This document shows, piece by piece, positions 1-5,753 of a stretch of DNA of 7,908 bases (positions are counted from its first letter, which is position 1; the number at the start of each line of letters is the position of its first letter). This DNA is from Litoreibacter sp. (GTDB lineage Bacteria > Pseudomonadota > Alphaproteobacteria > Rhodobacterales > Rhodobacteraceae), in assembly GCA_013042765.1 (NCBI GenBank), contig JABDPP010000447.1, positions 1 to 7,908 on the forward strand. The letters run 5' to 3'. The notes beneath the pieces were generated by a model. That model ran no database searches. It was not told the origin of the DNA and saw only the letters and a program-made list of their open reading frames with translations. Made by a program: the position numbers and the translations under genes.

Positions 1-655
1 CCCAGAGATCCATGATGCCGCCGTCATTCACCAGGTCATCGCTGACCGACTGGATAAAACAGGCGTGGGGCTGCGGGTGCTCGTAAGACGAGGCCGATTT
101 GGTCAACTCGCCGGACTTGTGGTCCACGTAGTAATGGCCCTGGGCGGGACCATCGATTCCGTAGGCCCAATGCAGACCGGTGTTGAACCACTGGGGGGAG
201 TTCGGCGCGGCCATTTGCTTGGCCAGCATCACCCGCATTTCGTCGTAATAGGCGCGCGCATCCTCCTCGGAGGAGAAGTAGCCGCCTTTCCAGCCCCAGT
301 AGCACCATGCGCCAGCGAGCCGGTCGAAAACCTGCTTGGCCGAAGTTTCACCGCCAAAGCGCTGATCTTCCGGCAGTTTTGAAAGGGCTGCCTCATCCGC
401 GGTTGCACGGTGCAGAAAGGCGGGAACGCCCTTTTCCTTAACCTTCTTGAGGCGGGCGGGAACGCCGGCCTTACGGAAATATTTCTGGGCAATCACGTCG
501 CTTGCGACCTGACTCCAGCTGGCCGGAACCTCGACATTGTCCAGCTTGAAAACAATGGTGCCGTCCGGGTTGCGAATTTCTGACGCGGTGTGGGTAAATT
601 CCAGCGCGTCATAAGCGTCTTTCCCGGCATCCGTGAGTTTGCGTTCAATCTTCAT
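1..655 (-). CDS. nrdJ: Class II (adenosylcobalamin-dependent) ribonucleoside-diphosphate reductase, N-terminal part, truncated by window edge
   Basis: NrdJ reduces ribonucleotides to deoxyribonucleotides in the cytoplasm, using adenosylcobalamin to generate the thiyl radical, and so needs neither oxygen nor a separate radical subunit. The 218 visible codons start at the ATG at 653-655 and stay open to the left window edge; large alphaproteobacterial NrdJ proteins are roughly 1,200 residues, so most of the gene lies outside. Visible family signatures are the block EIRNPDGTIVFKLDNVEVP near residues 26-44, PNSPQWFNTGL at 151-161, and PHACFIQSV at 196-204. The last holds Cys199, which should be the first cysteine of the redox-active pair. 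The N-terminus matches what I recall of roseobacter NrdJ, supporting this start, although the ribosome site is weak (GGGG at 667-670, 11 nt upstream). The upstream region carries NrdR-like boxes and a structured leader, listed separately. Identification is confident from conserved blocks; the catalytic core is not visible. Confidence 0.95.
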   Translation of the reverse strand, partial: MKIERKLTDAGKDAYDALEFTHTASEIRNPDGTIVFKLDNVEVPASWSQVASDVIAQKYFRKAGVPARLKKVKEKGVPAFLHRATADEAALSKLPEDQRFGGETSAKQVFDRLAGAWCYWGWKGGYFSSEEDARAYYDEMRVMLAKQMAAPNSPQWFNTGLHWAYGIDGPAQGHYYVDHKSGELTKSASSYEHPQPHACFIQSVSDDLVNDGGIMDLW

Positions 656-680
656 TCGTTCGTGTTCCCCACTTAAACTT

Positions 681-695
681 GCGCGTTTCGCGCGC
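681..695 (-). other. Short GC hairpin in the nrdJ leader, near the start codon
   Basis: On the minus strand this reads GCGCG, a CGAAA loop, then CGCGC: a perfect 5-bp GC stem ending 25 nt before the nrdJ start codon and 10 nt before its weak GGGG ribosome site. No U-tract follows on the minus strand, so it is not a standard intrinsic terminator. It could affect ribosome access or act as the output stage of the structured leader upstream. That role is inference from position only. Confidence 0.4.
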
Positions 696-745
696 TTTTA
701 TCCGTGTTTTGGCCTGCCTCCGCGGACCAGTCTTTTCTATGTGCC

Positions 746-833
746 AGGGACGAGAAACCTTATGCCTGCGCGAAGCGTGCAGACCGGGCACCCTCTGGGG
801 GGTTCCTATGCGTGGTTTTCTTTAACCGTCCCT
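746..833 (-). ncRNA. Candidate structured 5' leader RNA (cis-regulatory) of nrdJ
   Basis: Read on the minus strand, AGGGACG (833-827) is perfectly complementary to CGTCCCT (752-746). Inside it, AGGAACC (807-801) pairs with GGTTTCT (759-753) with one G-U, and the two 3' strands abut so the helices could stack. The enclosed loop can form a CTGC/GCAG-stemmed hairpin with a TTC tip (782-766), or TGCC/GGCA (790-787 with 766-763), and a small CCC-CAGA-GGG hairpin (about 800-791). A short GTT/AAC hairpin may lie at 826-815. The outer helix begins about 3 nt after the transcription start predicted from the promoter at 843-871, as expected for a folded leader. I do not see the B12-box or the core motifs of the usual cobalamin riboswitch. 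An RNA motif named after nrdJ has been reported, as I recall, but I cannot confirm a match. Structure was judged by eye; no folding energy or covariation was computed. Confidence 0.45.
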
Positions 834-838
834 CCCCA

Positions 839-854
839 CCACAATATCTGGTGG
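839..854. promoter_or_regulatory. NrdR-like box 1 (promoter proximal)
   Basis: CCACAATATCTGGTGG matches the published NrdR consensus ACACWATATATWGWGT at 12 of 16 positions, including the CAC...ATAT...GTG core, and its ends are inverted repeats. NrdR is the ATP/dATP-sensing repressor of ribonucleotide reductase genes, so a site before nrdJ fits. It covers the candidate -10 element at 843-848. Confidence 0.65.
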
Positions 855-871
855 GTGCCGTAACTTGCCAA
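843..871 (-). promoter_or_regulatory. Candidate sigma-70 promoter of nrdJ
   Basis: On the minus strand, TTGGCA (871-866; five of six matches to TTGACA) and GATATT (848-843; four of six to TATAAT) are separated by exactly 17 bp. This predicts a transcript starting near 836 with a leader of about 180 nt before nrdJ. The -10 element lies inside one NrdR-like box and the -35 touches the edge of the other, a layout that would let NrdR block RNA polymerase. Confidence 0.5.
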
Positions 872-886
872 CACAAGGTGACGTAT
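871..886. promoter_or_regulatory. NrdR-like box 2 (degenerate partner)
   Basis: ACACAAGGTGACGTAT matches the NrdR consensus at 10 of 16 positions, with a perfect left half. It starts 32 bp from box 1, leaving a 16-bp gap. NrdR operators usually consist of two boxes about three helical turns apart, so the spacing supports a site that sequence alone would leave doubtful. It abuts the candidate -35 element. Confidence 0.45.
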
Positions 887-1093
887 GGTTGCCCTGACCG
901 TCAACGGATTTTTTAGGTGTTTTGAGAAGTTTTTAACATTGACGTAACAACGATTTCTTGCAGGTCTCCGACGCAGTGTTTCGCCTCGTTTCAAAGATGA
1001 TTTCCGGGGTGCGCGGAAAAGCGCTTATAAACTCGGAGCTTAGGCATCGGTCTTCGGACAGCGCATGAACCCGCCAAGAGATTCGCAACCGGA
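887..1093. other. Non-coding stretch between the nrdJ operator and the distal NrdR-like site
   Basis: I see no convincing gene here. A 62-codon reading frame on the minus strand overlaps its left part but is Arg-rich, has no recognisable domain and no good ribosome site. Small elements present are a CtrA-like TTAA-N7-GTAA at 933-947, a GCGC/GCGC dyad around 1013-1024 next to an AT-rich TTATAA, and two GANTC methylation motifs at 1080-1084 and 1092-1096 (the second running 3 bp past this stretch). None is strong enough to call on its own. Confidence 0.5.
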
Positions 1094-1141
1094 ATCTGCT
1101 ATCTTGTCGGTGATGCTGTCAGCACACACAATATGTTGTGG
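1094..1141. promoter_or_regulatory. Distal NrdR-like box (1126-1141) with a weak partner (1094-1109)
   Basis: ACACAATATGTTGTGG at 1126-1141 matches the NrdR consensus at 14 of 16 positions, better than either box at the nrdJ promoter. A much weaker candidate at 1094-1109 (about 8 of 16) again starts 32 bp away. The site lies about 470 bp upstream of nrdJ and 14 bp past the 3' end of tRNA-Pro. I see no acceptable -35 at this position on the minus strand, so it may be an auxiliary operator acting with the proximal pair rather than a second promoter. Confidence 0.5.
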
Positions 1142-1145
1142 AAAA
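1137..1145 (-). promoter_or_regulatory. Candidate DnaA box overlapping the distal NrdR-like box
   Basis: The minus strand reads TTTTCCACA, a full match to the relaxed DnaA-box consensus TTWTNCACA and 8 of 9 to TTATCCACA. It shares bases 1137-1141 with the NrdR-like box. DnaA regulates ribonucleotide reductase genes in some bacteria, so the overlap is suggestive, but one nine-base site can arise by chance. No cluster of such boxes marks an origin here. Confidence 0.3.
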
Positions 1146-1155
1146 GTGAGAAAGA

Positions 1156-1232
1156 TGGTCGGGACGGTAAGATTCGAACTTACGACCCCCTGTACCCAAA
1201 ACAGGTGCGCTACCAGGCTGCGCCACGCCCCG
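1156..1232 (-). tRNA. tRNA-Pro, anticodon UGG
   Basis: The minus strand gives a full 77-nt cloverleaf. The acceptor stem is CGGGGCG with CGTCCCG, containing one G-U pair. The anticodon arm is CCTGT-TTTGGGT-ACAGG, with anticodon TGG at 1198-1196. The T loop is TTCGAAT, and a genomically encoded CCA follows an A discriminator base. UGG can read all or most proline codons by wobble. It lies 47 bp past the DUF192 stop codon and has no clear intrinsic terminator after it. Whether it has its own promoter cannot be decided; it may be processed from the upstream transcript. Confidence 0.97.
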
Positions 1233-1263
1233 ACGATCTGGATGGCTTCCTAGCGGCACACCA

Positions 1264-1279
1264 CGGCTTTGAAAAGCCC
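1264..1279 (-). other. Small hairpin just after the DUF192 stop codon
   Basis: Directly after the TAA, the minus strand reads GGCTT-TTCA-AAGCC, a perfect 5-bp stem. GTGGTG follows rather than a U-tract, so it is at best a weak or factor-dependent terminator or a processing site before the tRNA. Confidence 0.3.
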
Positions 1280-1765
1280 TTAGTTTGCCGCACAGGGCCA
1301 AGCCGCCTCTTTTTGTGGCAAACCGGGATGACGCAGTTCACTGCCCACGCCAATTCCCAGCTTTCGGGACAGCCCGCCATTGATCTCCAGAACGCCAAGG
1401 AGCCCGGGACCACCCCGGATCGGGGTTTCATCGAGCGGAACCGCATTCTCATGGATCGCGCGCACCCGGCCTTCGGGGTCGACGAAGATCATGTCGAGGG
1501 GAATCAGCGTGTTTCGCATCCAGAAAGACATACTTTGGGGGCGCTCGTAGATGAACAGCATCCCGGACATGCGCGGCAGGCTTTCGCGGAACATCAGCCC
1601 GCGGCTGCGCTCCGTGGCATCGTCGGCGACTTCAACCCGAAACTCGGCCTGGCCCCAATCGCCCCGAACCGAGACAATGTCCTGCTTGCACATGGAAAAG
1701 GCGCCCACGGATGTGGACGCCCATATCAGTAATGAAAATGCGGTCTTAATTATTGGACAGCGCAT
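1280..1765 (-). CDS. DUF192 family protein, probably exported (161 aa)
   Basis: DUF192 proteins are small, widespread domains of unestablished function, often exported. The start chosen is the ATG at 1763-1765; the frame stays open further upstream, but that extension runs antisense-like through the cold-shock gene and looks artefactual. The N-terminus reads as a signal peptide: MRCPIIK, a hydrophobic stretch at residues 8-20, and a V-G-A cleavage site near 20-22. The mature domain shows the family blocks in order: RGLMFR (55-60), GMLFIY (68-73), FWMRNTLIPLDMIFVD (81-96), VLEINGG (125-131) and GIGVG (137-141). Length is usual for the family. The start overlaps the end of the cold-shock gene by 20 bp with only a weak ribosome site, so translation is probably coupled. 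Family assignment is confident; function is unknown. Confidence 0.9.
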   Translation of the reverse strand: MRCPIIKTAFSLLIWASTSVGAFSMCKQDIVSVRGDWGQAEFRVEVADDATERSRGLMFRESLPRMSGMLFIYERPQSMSFWMRNTLIPLDMIFVDPEGRVRAIHENAVPLDETPIRGGPGLLGVLEINGGLSRKLGIGVGSELRHPGLPQKEAAWPCAAN

Positions 1766-2318
1766 AGTCCCAAGCGTGGACTTCCGCGGCCATCTGCCCC
1801 CGCTCCCCCTCGATGATCCGCAGGCAAACAGCCTCACCCGCCTGCAGATCGGCGAGGCCACAGCGGCGCAGAACCTCGATGTGAAGGAAAACGTCCTCTG
1901 AATGACCGTAGACATTGGCAAATCCGAAGCCTTTTGCGGTGTCGAACCACTTCACCCGAGCAGGTGTCAGCGGCACGTTTGAGGCGTCGATCGCCAGGTC
2001 GGTCATCTCGGTGGTGGCGATATCCCCTTCGGGCGGCTCGATGCCCAGAACCTCGACAGCCTGTAGCCCCCGGTCGGTTTTCTGGACCTTCAGTTCGACC
2101 CGACTCTGATCGGCGACAGAGCCTTGACCAAAATTTCGTAAGACATTGGCATGCAACAGAATATCGGGGCCACCTTCGTCAGAAATCACGAAGCCGAAGC
2201 CCTTCACTGCGTCAAACCACTTAACACGCCCTACTACAATTTCGTCGTCGGTCGGCACTTTTAACTCGTCCGTCATCCACACCGGGCTGAACACTGCAGC
2301 GCTTCCAATCTTGCCCAT
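1746..2318 (-). CDS. Tandem cold-shock-domain protein (190 aa)
   Basis: This cytoplasmic nucleic-acid-binding protein has two cold-shock OB-fold domains instead of the usual one. The first spans about residues 29-92, with RNP1-like KGFGFV at 39-44 and RNP2-like DILLH at 52-56. The second spans about 119-182, with KGFGFA at 129-134 and DVFLH at 142-146. Both begin with RVKWFD. An acidic, Thr-rich linker of about 25 residues joins them. Single-domain Csp proteins have about 70 residues, so this is a duplicated form of the kind found in Rhodobacterales. The start at 2318 is supported by AAGAGG at 2330-2325, 6 nt upstream; the in-frame Met15 lacks such a site. A weak promoter candidate lies at 2383-2355 (TTGGGT, 17 bp, GAAAAT). 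Likely role is RNA chaperone or translation regulator; whether it responds to cold is unknown. Confidence 0.92.
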   Translation of the reverse strand: MGKIGSAAVFSPVWMTDELKVPTDDEIVVGRVKWFDAVKGFGFVISDEGGPDILLHANVLRNFGQGSVADQSRVELKVQKTDRGLQAVEVLGIEPPEGDIATTEMTDLAIDASNVPLTPARVKWFDTAKGFGFANVYGHSEDVFLHIEVLRRCGLADLQAGEAVCLRIIEGERGQMAAEVHAWDYALSNN

Positions 2319-2424
2319 AAGAAACCTCTTGACCGTTTTTTAGTTACTGATGTCATTTTCTCTCATATTTTGTAATTACCCAAAAGTACGGGTTTCCTGC
2401 CCATTCCTTGTTTTTTTTGTGACA

Positions 2425-3030
2425 TTATGGGTTCAATCGTTCGATTTCCCATTCATTGTCCACAGAATCGCGGCTCCAGCGGAACCGATCGTGCAGCCGG
2501 AACTGCCCATTCGCCCAGAACTCGATCTCAACCGGACGGATCCGGAAGCCACCCCAGAACGGCGGGCGGTTCGGGGCCGTTCCATGCTCTGCGGTGATCT
2601 TTGCGACCTTGGCCATGAGGGCTGTGCGGGATTTGAGCGGGCGCGACTGGGCCGAAGCCCAGGCACCAAGCCGGCTTTTGAGGGAACGTGACGCGTAATA
2701 GGCGTCTGCCTGTGGGCCATCTTCACGGCTGACCAGTCCGCGGACGCGGATCTGCCTGCCAATGGATTTCCAATGCAAGACGAACGCGGCTTTTCCCGCA
2801 CTTTCGATCTCCTTCGCCTTCACGCCCTCGTAATTCGTGTAGAACACAAACGCGTCGTCCTCGATATCTTTAAGGAGAACCATGCGGACATTCGGCAATC
2901 CTCCGCCGTCCACGGTGGCCAGGGCGATTGCATTGGGATCGTTGATCTCGCTTTTCTCGGCTTCTGCCATCCAGGCGCGCACAAGCTCGAACGGGTCGTC
3001 GCCCGCGAAGATACCGTCTCTGTCTGCCAT
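2425..3030 (-). CDS. pdxH: Pyridoxamine 5'-phosphate oxidase (201 aa)
   Basis: PdxH is the FMN enzyme that oxidises pyridoxine 5'-phosphate or pyridoxamine 5'-phosphate to pyridoxal 5'-phosphate, the last step of PLP synthesis and salvage. Family blocks are FMN-binding RMVLLKD (49-55) and [14 protein letters not shown] (61-74), then GRQIRVRG (91-98), [20 protein letters not shown] (111-130), [11 protein letters not shown] (156-166) and the substrate-binding RLHDRFRW (178-185). It ends in WEIERLNP, the typical C-terminus. Length is usual. The start at 3030 is chosen because AGAAGGA sits 6 nt upstream; a longer frame begins 54 bp earlier without such a site. It diverges from fabI. Nearby on the other strand is a PLP-dependent aminotransferase, but there is no evidence the two are linked functionally. 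Confidence 0.96.
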   Translation of the reverse strand: MADRDGIFAGDDPFELVRAWMAEAEKSEINDPNAIALATVDGGGLPNVRMVLLKDIEDDAFVFYTNYEGVKAKEIESAGKAAFVLHWKSIGRQIRVRGLVSREDGPQADAYYASRSLKSRLGAWASAQSRPLKSRTALMAKVAKITAEHGTAPNRPPFWGGFRIRPVEIEFWANGQFRLHDRFRWSRDSVDNEWEIERLNP

Positions 3031-3107
3031 GTCTTTTCCTTCTCGTTTGCCAAGGTCGCTACCAGCCTCGCGGGTCTGTTTCAAGAAGTGACCCTGCGGC
3101 CCGACAT

Positions 3108-3139
3108 CGCTTGAAGCGCTGCCCCCTATGCCCTAAACC
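3108..3139 (+). promoter_or_regulatory. Candidate fabI promoter with an overlapping 11-bp palindrome
   Basis: TTGAAG (3111-3116) and TAAACC (3134-3139) are 17 bp apart on the plus strand. The -35 is fair and the -10 weak, which is common in this group. CGCTTGAAGCG at 3108-3118 is a perfect inverted repeat covering the -35 and could be an operator. On the other strand, TTGAAA around 3085-3080 is a possible -35 for pdxH, without a good -10. Confidence 0.3.
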
Positions 3140-3172
3140 CGGCATAACAAGAACAGGTTTTGAGGGACGGAT

Positions 3173-3979
3173 ATGTCGAACGGATTGATGGCGGGCAAGC
3201 GTGGCCTGATCATGGGCGTTGCCAATGACAAGTCGATTGCCTGGGGAATTGCGCAGGCTTGTGCCGAGCAGGGTGCGGAGATCGCCTTTTCCTATCAGGG
3301 CGGAGCGTTGTTCAAACGGGTCGGCCCGCTGGCCGAGAGCATCGGCTCGAAACACGTGATCGAATGCGACGTGGGCGACCCTGCCTCGCTCGATGCCTTG
3401 TTCGCGACACTGGAGAAGGAATGGGGCAAGCTGGACTTCGTGGTGCACGCGATCGGCTTTTCCGACAAATCCGAGCTGCGCGGACGTTATGTCGACACCA
3501 GCCCGGAAAACTTCCGCATGTCGATGGACATCTCGGTCTATTCCTTCACCGCGGTGGCGCAACGCGCCGAAAAGCTGATGACCGATGGCGGATCGATGCT
3601 TACGCTGACCTATTACGGCGCCGAGAAGGTGATGCCCCATTATAATGTCATGGGTGTTGCGAAAGCCGCGCTTGAGGCGTCGGTGCGTTACATGGCCGAA
3701 GACCTCGGCAAGCAGGCGATCCGCGTCAACGCGATTTCGGCCGGCACGATTAAGACGCTGGCCGCCTCCGGGATCGGTGATTTCCGCTACATCATGAAGT
3801 GGAACGAATATAACGCGCCGCTGCGCCGGACGGTCACGCAGGAGGAGGTTGGCAAATCGGCGCTGTACCTGTTGTCGGATCTGGGCTCTGCCGTGACTGG
3901 TGAAGTGCTGCATGTGGATGCGGGTTATCACGTGGTCGGCATGAAGGCCGTCGACGCGCCCGACATCGAGAAGGGCTAA
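3173..3979 (+). CDS. fabI: Enoyl-[acyl-carrier-protein] reductase [NADH] (268 aa)
   Basis: FabI catalyses the last reduction of each fatty-acid elongation cycle, trans-2-enoyl-ACP to acyl-ACP, and is the target of triclosan. It is a short-chain dehydrogenase of the FabI subtype. The nucleotide-binding block GLIMGVANDKSIAWGIA (11-27) has the family's spaced glycines. DVGD (66-69) and VVHAIGFSD (90-98) follow. The catalytic residues are Tyr147, Tyr157 and Lys164 in YYGAEKVMPHYNVMGVAK, the FabI-type Y-x6-K arrangement that corresponds to E. coli Tyr146/Tyr156/Lys163. The C-terminal block VTGEVLHVDAGYHVVGM (241-257) is typical. GAGG 8 nt upstream serves as ribosome site. Rhodobacterales often carry more than one FabI; this window cannot show whether this is the main copy. 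The stop is followed by the TA dyad and then gpt. Confidence 0.97.
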   Translation: MSNGLMAGKRGLIMGVANDKSIAWGIAQACAEQGAEIAFSYQGGALFKRVGPLAESIGSKHVIECDVGDPASLDALFATLEKEWGKLDFVVHAIGFSDKSELRGRYVDTSPENFRMSMDISVYSFTAVAQRAEKLMTDGGSMLTLTYYGAEKVMPHYNVMGVAKAALEASVRYMAEDLGKQAIRVNAISAGTIKTLAASGIGDFRYIMKWNEYNAPLRRTVTQEEVGKSALYLLSDLGSAVTGEVLHVDAGYHVVGMKAVDAPDIEKG

Positions 3980-3987
3980 ACTTCGCG

Positions 3988-4026
3988 GCGCGCGCGCCTG
4001 TACTATATATATATATGTGCACGCGC
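3988..4026. repeat. Alternating purine-pyrimidine tract with (TA)6 dyad between fabI and gpt
   Basis: A 10-bp GC-alternating run (3988-3997) is followed by a 13-base TA tract (4004-4016), then GTGCACGCGC. Bases 4004-4026 alternate pyrimidine and purine without a break. The region also forms a dyad centred on 4010: 3999-4003 pairs with 4017-4021 (one T-G wobble) and GCGC at 3994-3997 with GCGC at 4023-4026, with one mismatch at 3998/4022. It could extrude as a hairpin or adopt left-handed DNA. There is no U-tract after it, so it is not a standard terminator. Confidence 0.6.
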
Positions 4027-4063
4027 CCGGCCCCGCCCTTGCACGATTTGAGAGGAGTTTTCG

Positions 4064-4567
4064 ATGACCGACCGCCTGCCCCATGAAAAAGGTTTCCATA
4101 TCAGTTGGGACCAGATTCACCGCGACAGCCGGGCGCTGGCATGGCGGCTCGACGGGCACGGGCCGGACAATGGCGCATGGCGCGCGATCGTTGCGATCAC
4201 CCGGGGCGGCATGGCCCCGGCCATGATTGCGGCGCGCGAGCTGGACATCCGCACGATCGATACGATCTCGATCAAGTCCTACGACCACCAGAGCCAGTCG
4301 GAGGCCACGATCCTCAAGAAACCCGATGACGAGCTGATGGGCGACGGCAGTGGTGTGCTGATCATCGACGATCTGGTGGACAGCGGCAAAACGCTCGAGG
4401 TGGTGCGCAGGCTTTATCCCAATGCGCATTTCGCCACCGTTTATGCCAAGCCCAAGGGCCGGCCACAGGTCGACACGTTCATTACCGAAGTGTCCCAGGA
4501 CACATGGATCTTCTTCCCGTGGGACATGGCACTGCAATATGTCGAGCCCTATCGCGGGCAGGACTGA
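4064..4567 (+). CDS. gpt: Xanthine-guanine phosphoribosyltransferase (167 aa)
   Basis: Gpt transfers the phosphoribosyl group of PRPP to guanine or xanthine (and weakly hypoxanthine), salvaging purines to GMP and XMP at the inner side of the membrane. The sequence lines up throughout with E. coli Gpt (152 aa): [15 protein letters not shown] (15-29), [16 protein letters not shown] (45-60), SYDH (72-75), the PRPP-binding loop [13 protein letters not shown] (98-110), [14 protein letters not shown] (121-134) and the base-recognition block [11 protein letters not shown] (145-155). The extra length is mainly at the N-terminus and in the loop around residues 83-96. AGAGGAG 6 nt before the ATG is a strong ribosome site. 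The aminotransferase gene starts 4 bp after its stop, so they are probably one transcript. Confidence 0.95.
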   Translation: MTDRLPHEKGFHISWDQIHRDSRALAWRLDGHGPDNGAWRAIVAITRGGMAPAMIAARELDIRTIDTISIKSYDHQSQSEATILKKPDDELMGDGSGVLIIDDLVDSGKTLEVVRRLYPNAHFATVYAKPKGRPQVDTFITEVSQDTWIFFPWDMALQYVEPYRGQD

Positions 4568-4571
4568 GCGT

Positions 4572-5753
4572 ATGACCCTCGTCAATCCGAACATGGCCGC
4601 GACCTCGCCGCCGCCGGTGATGGAAGCACGGCGCTGGCTTGACGGTGTCAGCTTTCCCGACAATCGCCCCCTTATAAATGTGTCGCAGGCCGCGCCGGTC
4701 GATCCGCCACCGCTTGAAATGCGCGAGGCCATGGCCGAGGCGGTTCTGACCGATGACGGCGCGCATCTTTATGGCCCGGTTCTGGGTCTGCCGGAATTGC
4801 GCGCAGCTTTGGCCGAAAACTGGACTGCTCACTACGGCGGCACGGTCACAGCCGAGAACGTGGCGATCACCTCCGGCTGCAACCAGGCCTTTGCCGCCAC
4901 GATCGCAACGCTGGCCGCGCCCGGTGACGAGGTGATCCTGCCGACGCCTTGGTATTTCAACCACCAGATGTGGCTCGAGATGAGCGGCATTGCCGCGGTG
5001 CCGCTGCCCGCCGGGGCCGGCCTTGTGCCCAGTGCGCAGGATGCCGCCCGGCTGATCACCGACAAGACGCGGGCCATCGTGCTCGTCTCGCCCAACAATC
5101 CCGGCGGCTCGGAGTATCCTGCCGATGTTGTGGCGTCCTTCTTTGATCTGTGCGAGGCGCGCGGGCTGGCATTGATCATTGACGAAACCTACCGCGATTT
5201 CGACAGCCGCAGTGGTGCGCCACACGAACTGGTGCAACGCCCCGATTGGGACCAGACATTGATCCAGCTCTACTCCTTCTCGAAAGCCTACCGGCTGACC
5301 GGTCACCGTGTCGGGGCGATGATCGGAAGCACAGAGCGGCTTGCGGAGGTGGAAAAATTCCTCGACACGGTTGCGATCTGTCCCAACCAGCTGGGCCAGC
5401 GTGCCGCGCTGTGGGGGCTGCAGAACCTCACACCATGGCTGGCGGAGCAACGCGCCGAAATCCTGTCGCGCCGCGATGCGATCCTGCGCGGCTTCCCGCT
5501 GCTTGAAGCCAAGGGCTGGAAGCTTTTGGGCTGCGGCGCCTATTTCGCCTATATGGAGCATCCATTCGAGATACCGTCGGACCAGTTGGCGCAGGAAATG
5601 GTCAAACGGGTCGGCGTTTTGTGCCTGCCGGGCACCATGTTCACACCGGTGGACGATCCGCTCGGTGCACGCAGTTTGCGCATCGCTTTTGCCAATATCG
5701 ACACGGCTGGAGTGGACGCGCTTTACGACCGGCTCGCTGCGCTCGAATTCTGA
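4572..5753 (+). CDS. PLP-dependent aminotransferase, class I/II (fold type I, 393 aa)
   Basis: This cytoplasmic enzyme should transfer an amino group between an amino acid and a 2-oxo acid through a PLP Schiff base. Expected fold-type-I residues are visible: the phosphate-binding SGCNQAF (101-107), the NPGG turn with Asn176, Asp204 and Tyr207 in DETYRDF, the Schiff-base Lys238 in SFSKAY, Arg246 in GHRVG, and a C-terminal Arg370 in SLRIAFAN expected to bind the substrate carboxylate. The start at 4572 gives the usual length; the frame extends 150 bp further upstream, but that part overlaps gpt out of frame. AGGA inside the end of gpt, 8 nt before the ATG, is the probable ribosome site, suggesting coupled translation. 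Substrate cannot be deduced from sequence alone; aspartate, alanine or aromatic amino acids are all possible. Confidence 0.93.
   Translation: MTLVNPNMAATSPPPVMEARRWLDGVSFPDNRPLINVSQAAPVDPPPLEMREAMAEAVLTDDGAHLYGPVLGLPELRAALAENWTAHYGGTVTAENVAITSGCNQAFAATIATLAAPGDEVILPTPWYFNHQMWLEMSGIAAVPLPAGAGLVPSAQDAARLITDKTRAIVLVSPNNPGGSEYPADVVASFFDLCEARGLALIIDETYRDFDSRSGAPHELVQRPDWDQTLIQLYSFSKAYRLTGHRVGAMIGSTERLAEVEKFLDTVAICPNQLGQRAALWGLQNLTPWLAEQRAEILSRRDAILRGFPLLEAKGWKLLGCGAYFAYMEHPFEIPSDQLAQEMVKRVGVLCLPGTMFTPVDDPLGARSLRIAFANIDTAGVDALYDRLAALEF

Noticed and set aside
806..994. 62-codon minus-strand frame in the nrdJ spacer
   Set aside because: It overlaps the promoter and both NrdR-like boxes, lacks a ribosome site, and has no recognisable motif.
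656..1100. Classical cobalamin riboswitch upstream of nrdJ
   Set aside because: The conserved B12-box (GCCACTG-like) and the CCGCAACTGT-like core are not found on the minus strand. A riboswitch that shuts off a B12-dependent enzyme in the presence of B12 would also be unexpected.
1137..1145. Replication origin suggested by a DnaA-box match
   Set aside because: Only one box was found, with no cluster of boxes and no origin-associated genes such as dnaA, dnaN or parAB nearby.
2319..2424. Intrinsic terminator between pdxH and the cold-shock gene
   Set aside because: ACCC/GGGT can form only a 4-bp stem and no U-run follows on the minus strand. The run of eight T at 2411-2418 is on the plus strand, where no gene ends.
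3059..4732. A 557-codon open frame on the minus strand across fabI and gpt
   Set aside because: It runs antisense to two clearly conserved genes, has no recognisable domain and an Arg/His-rich composition typical of reverse-frame reading in GC-rich DNA. The same applies to long minus-strand frames at 4482-5792 and 6129-7670.
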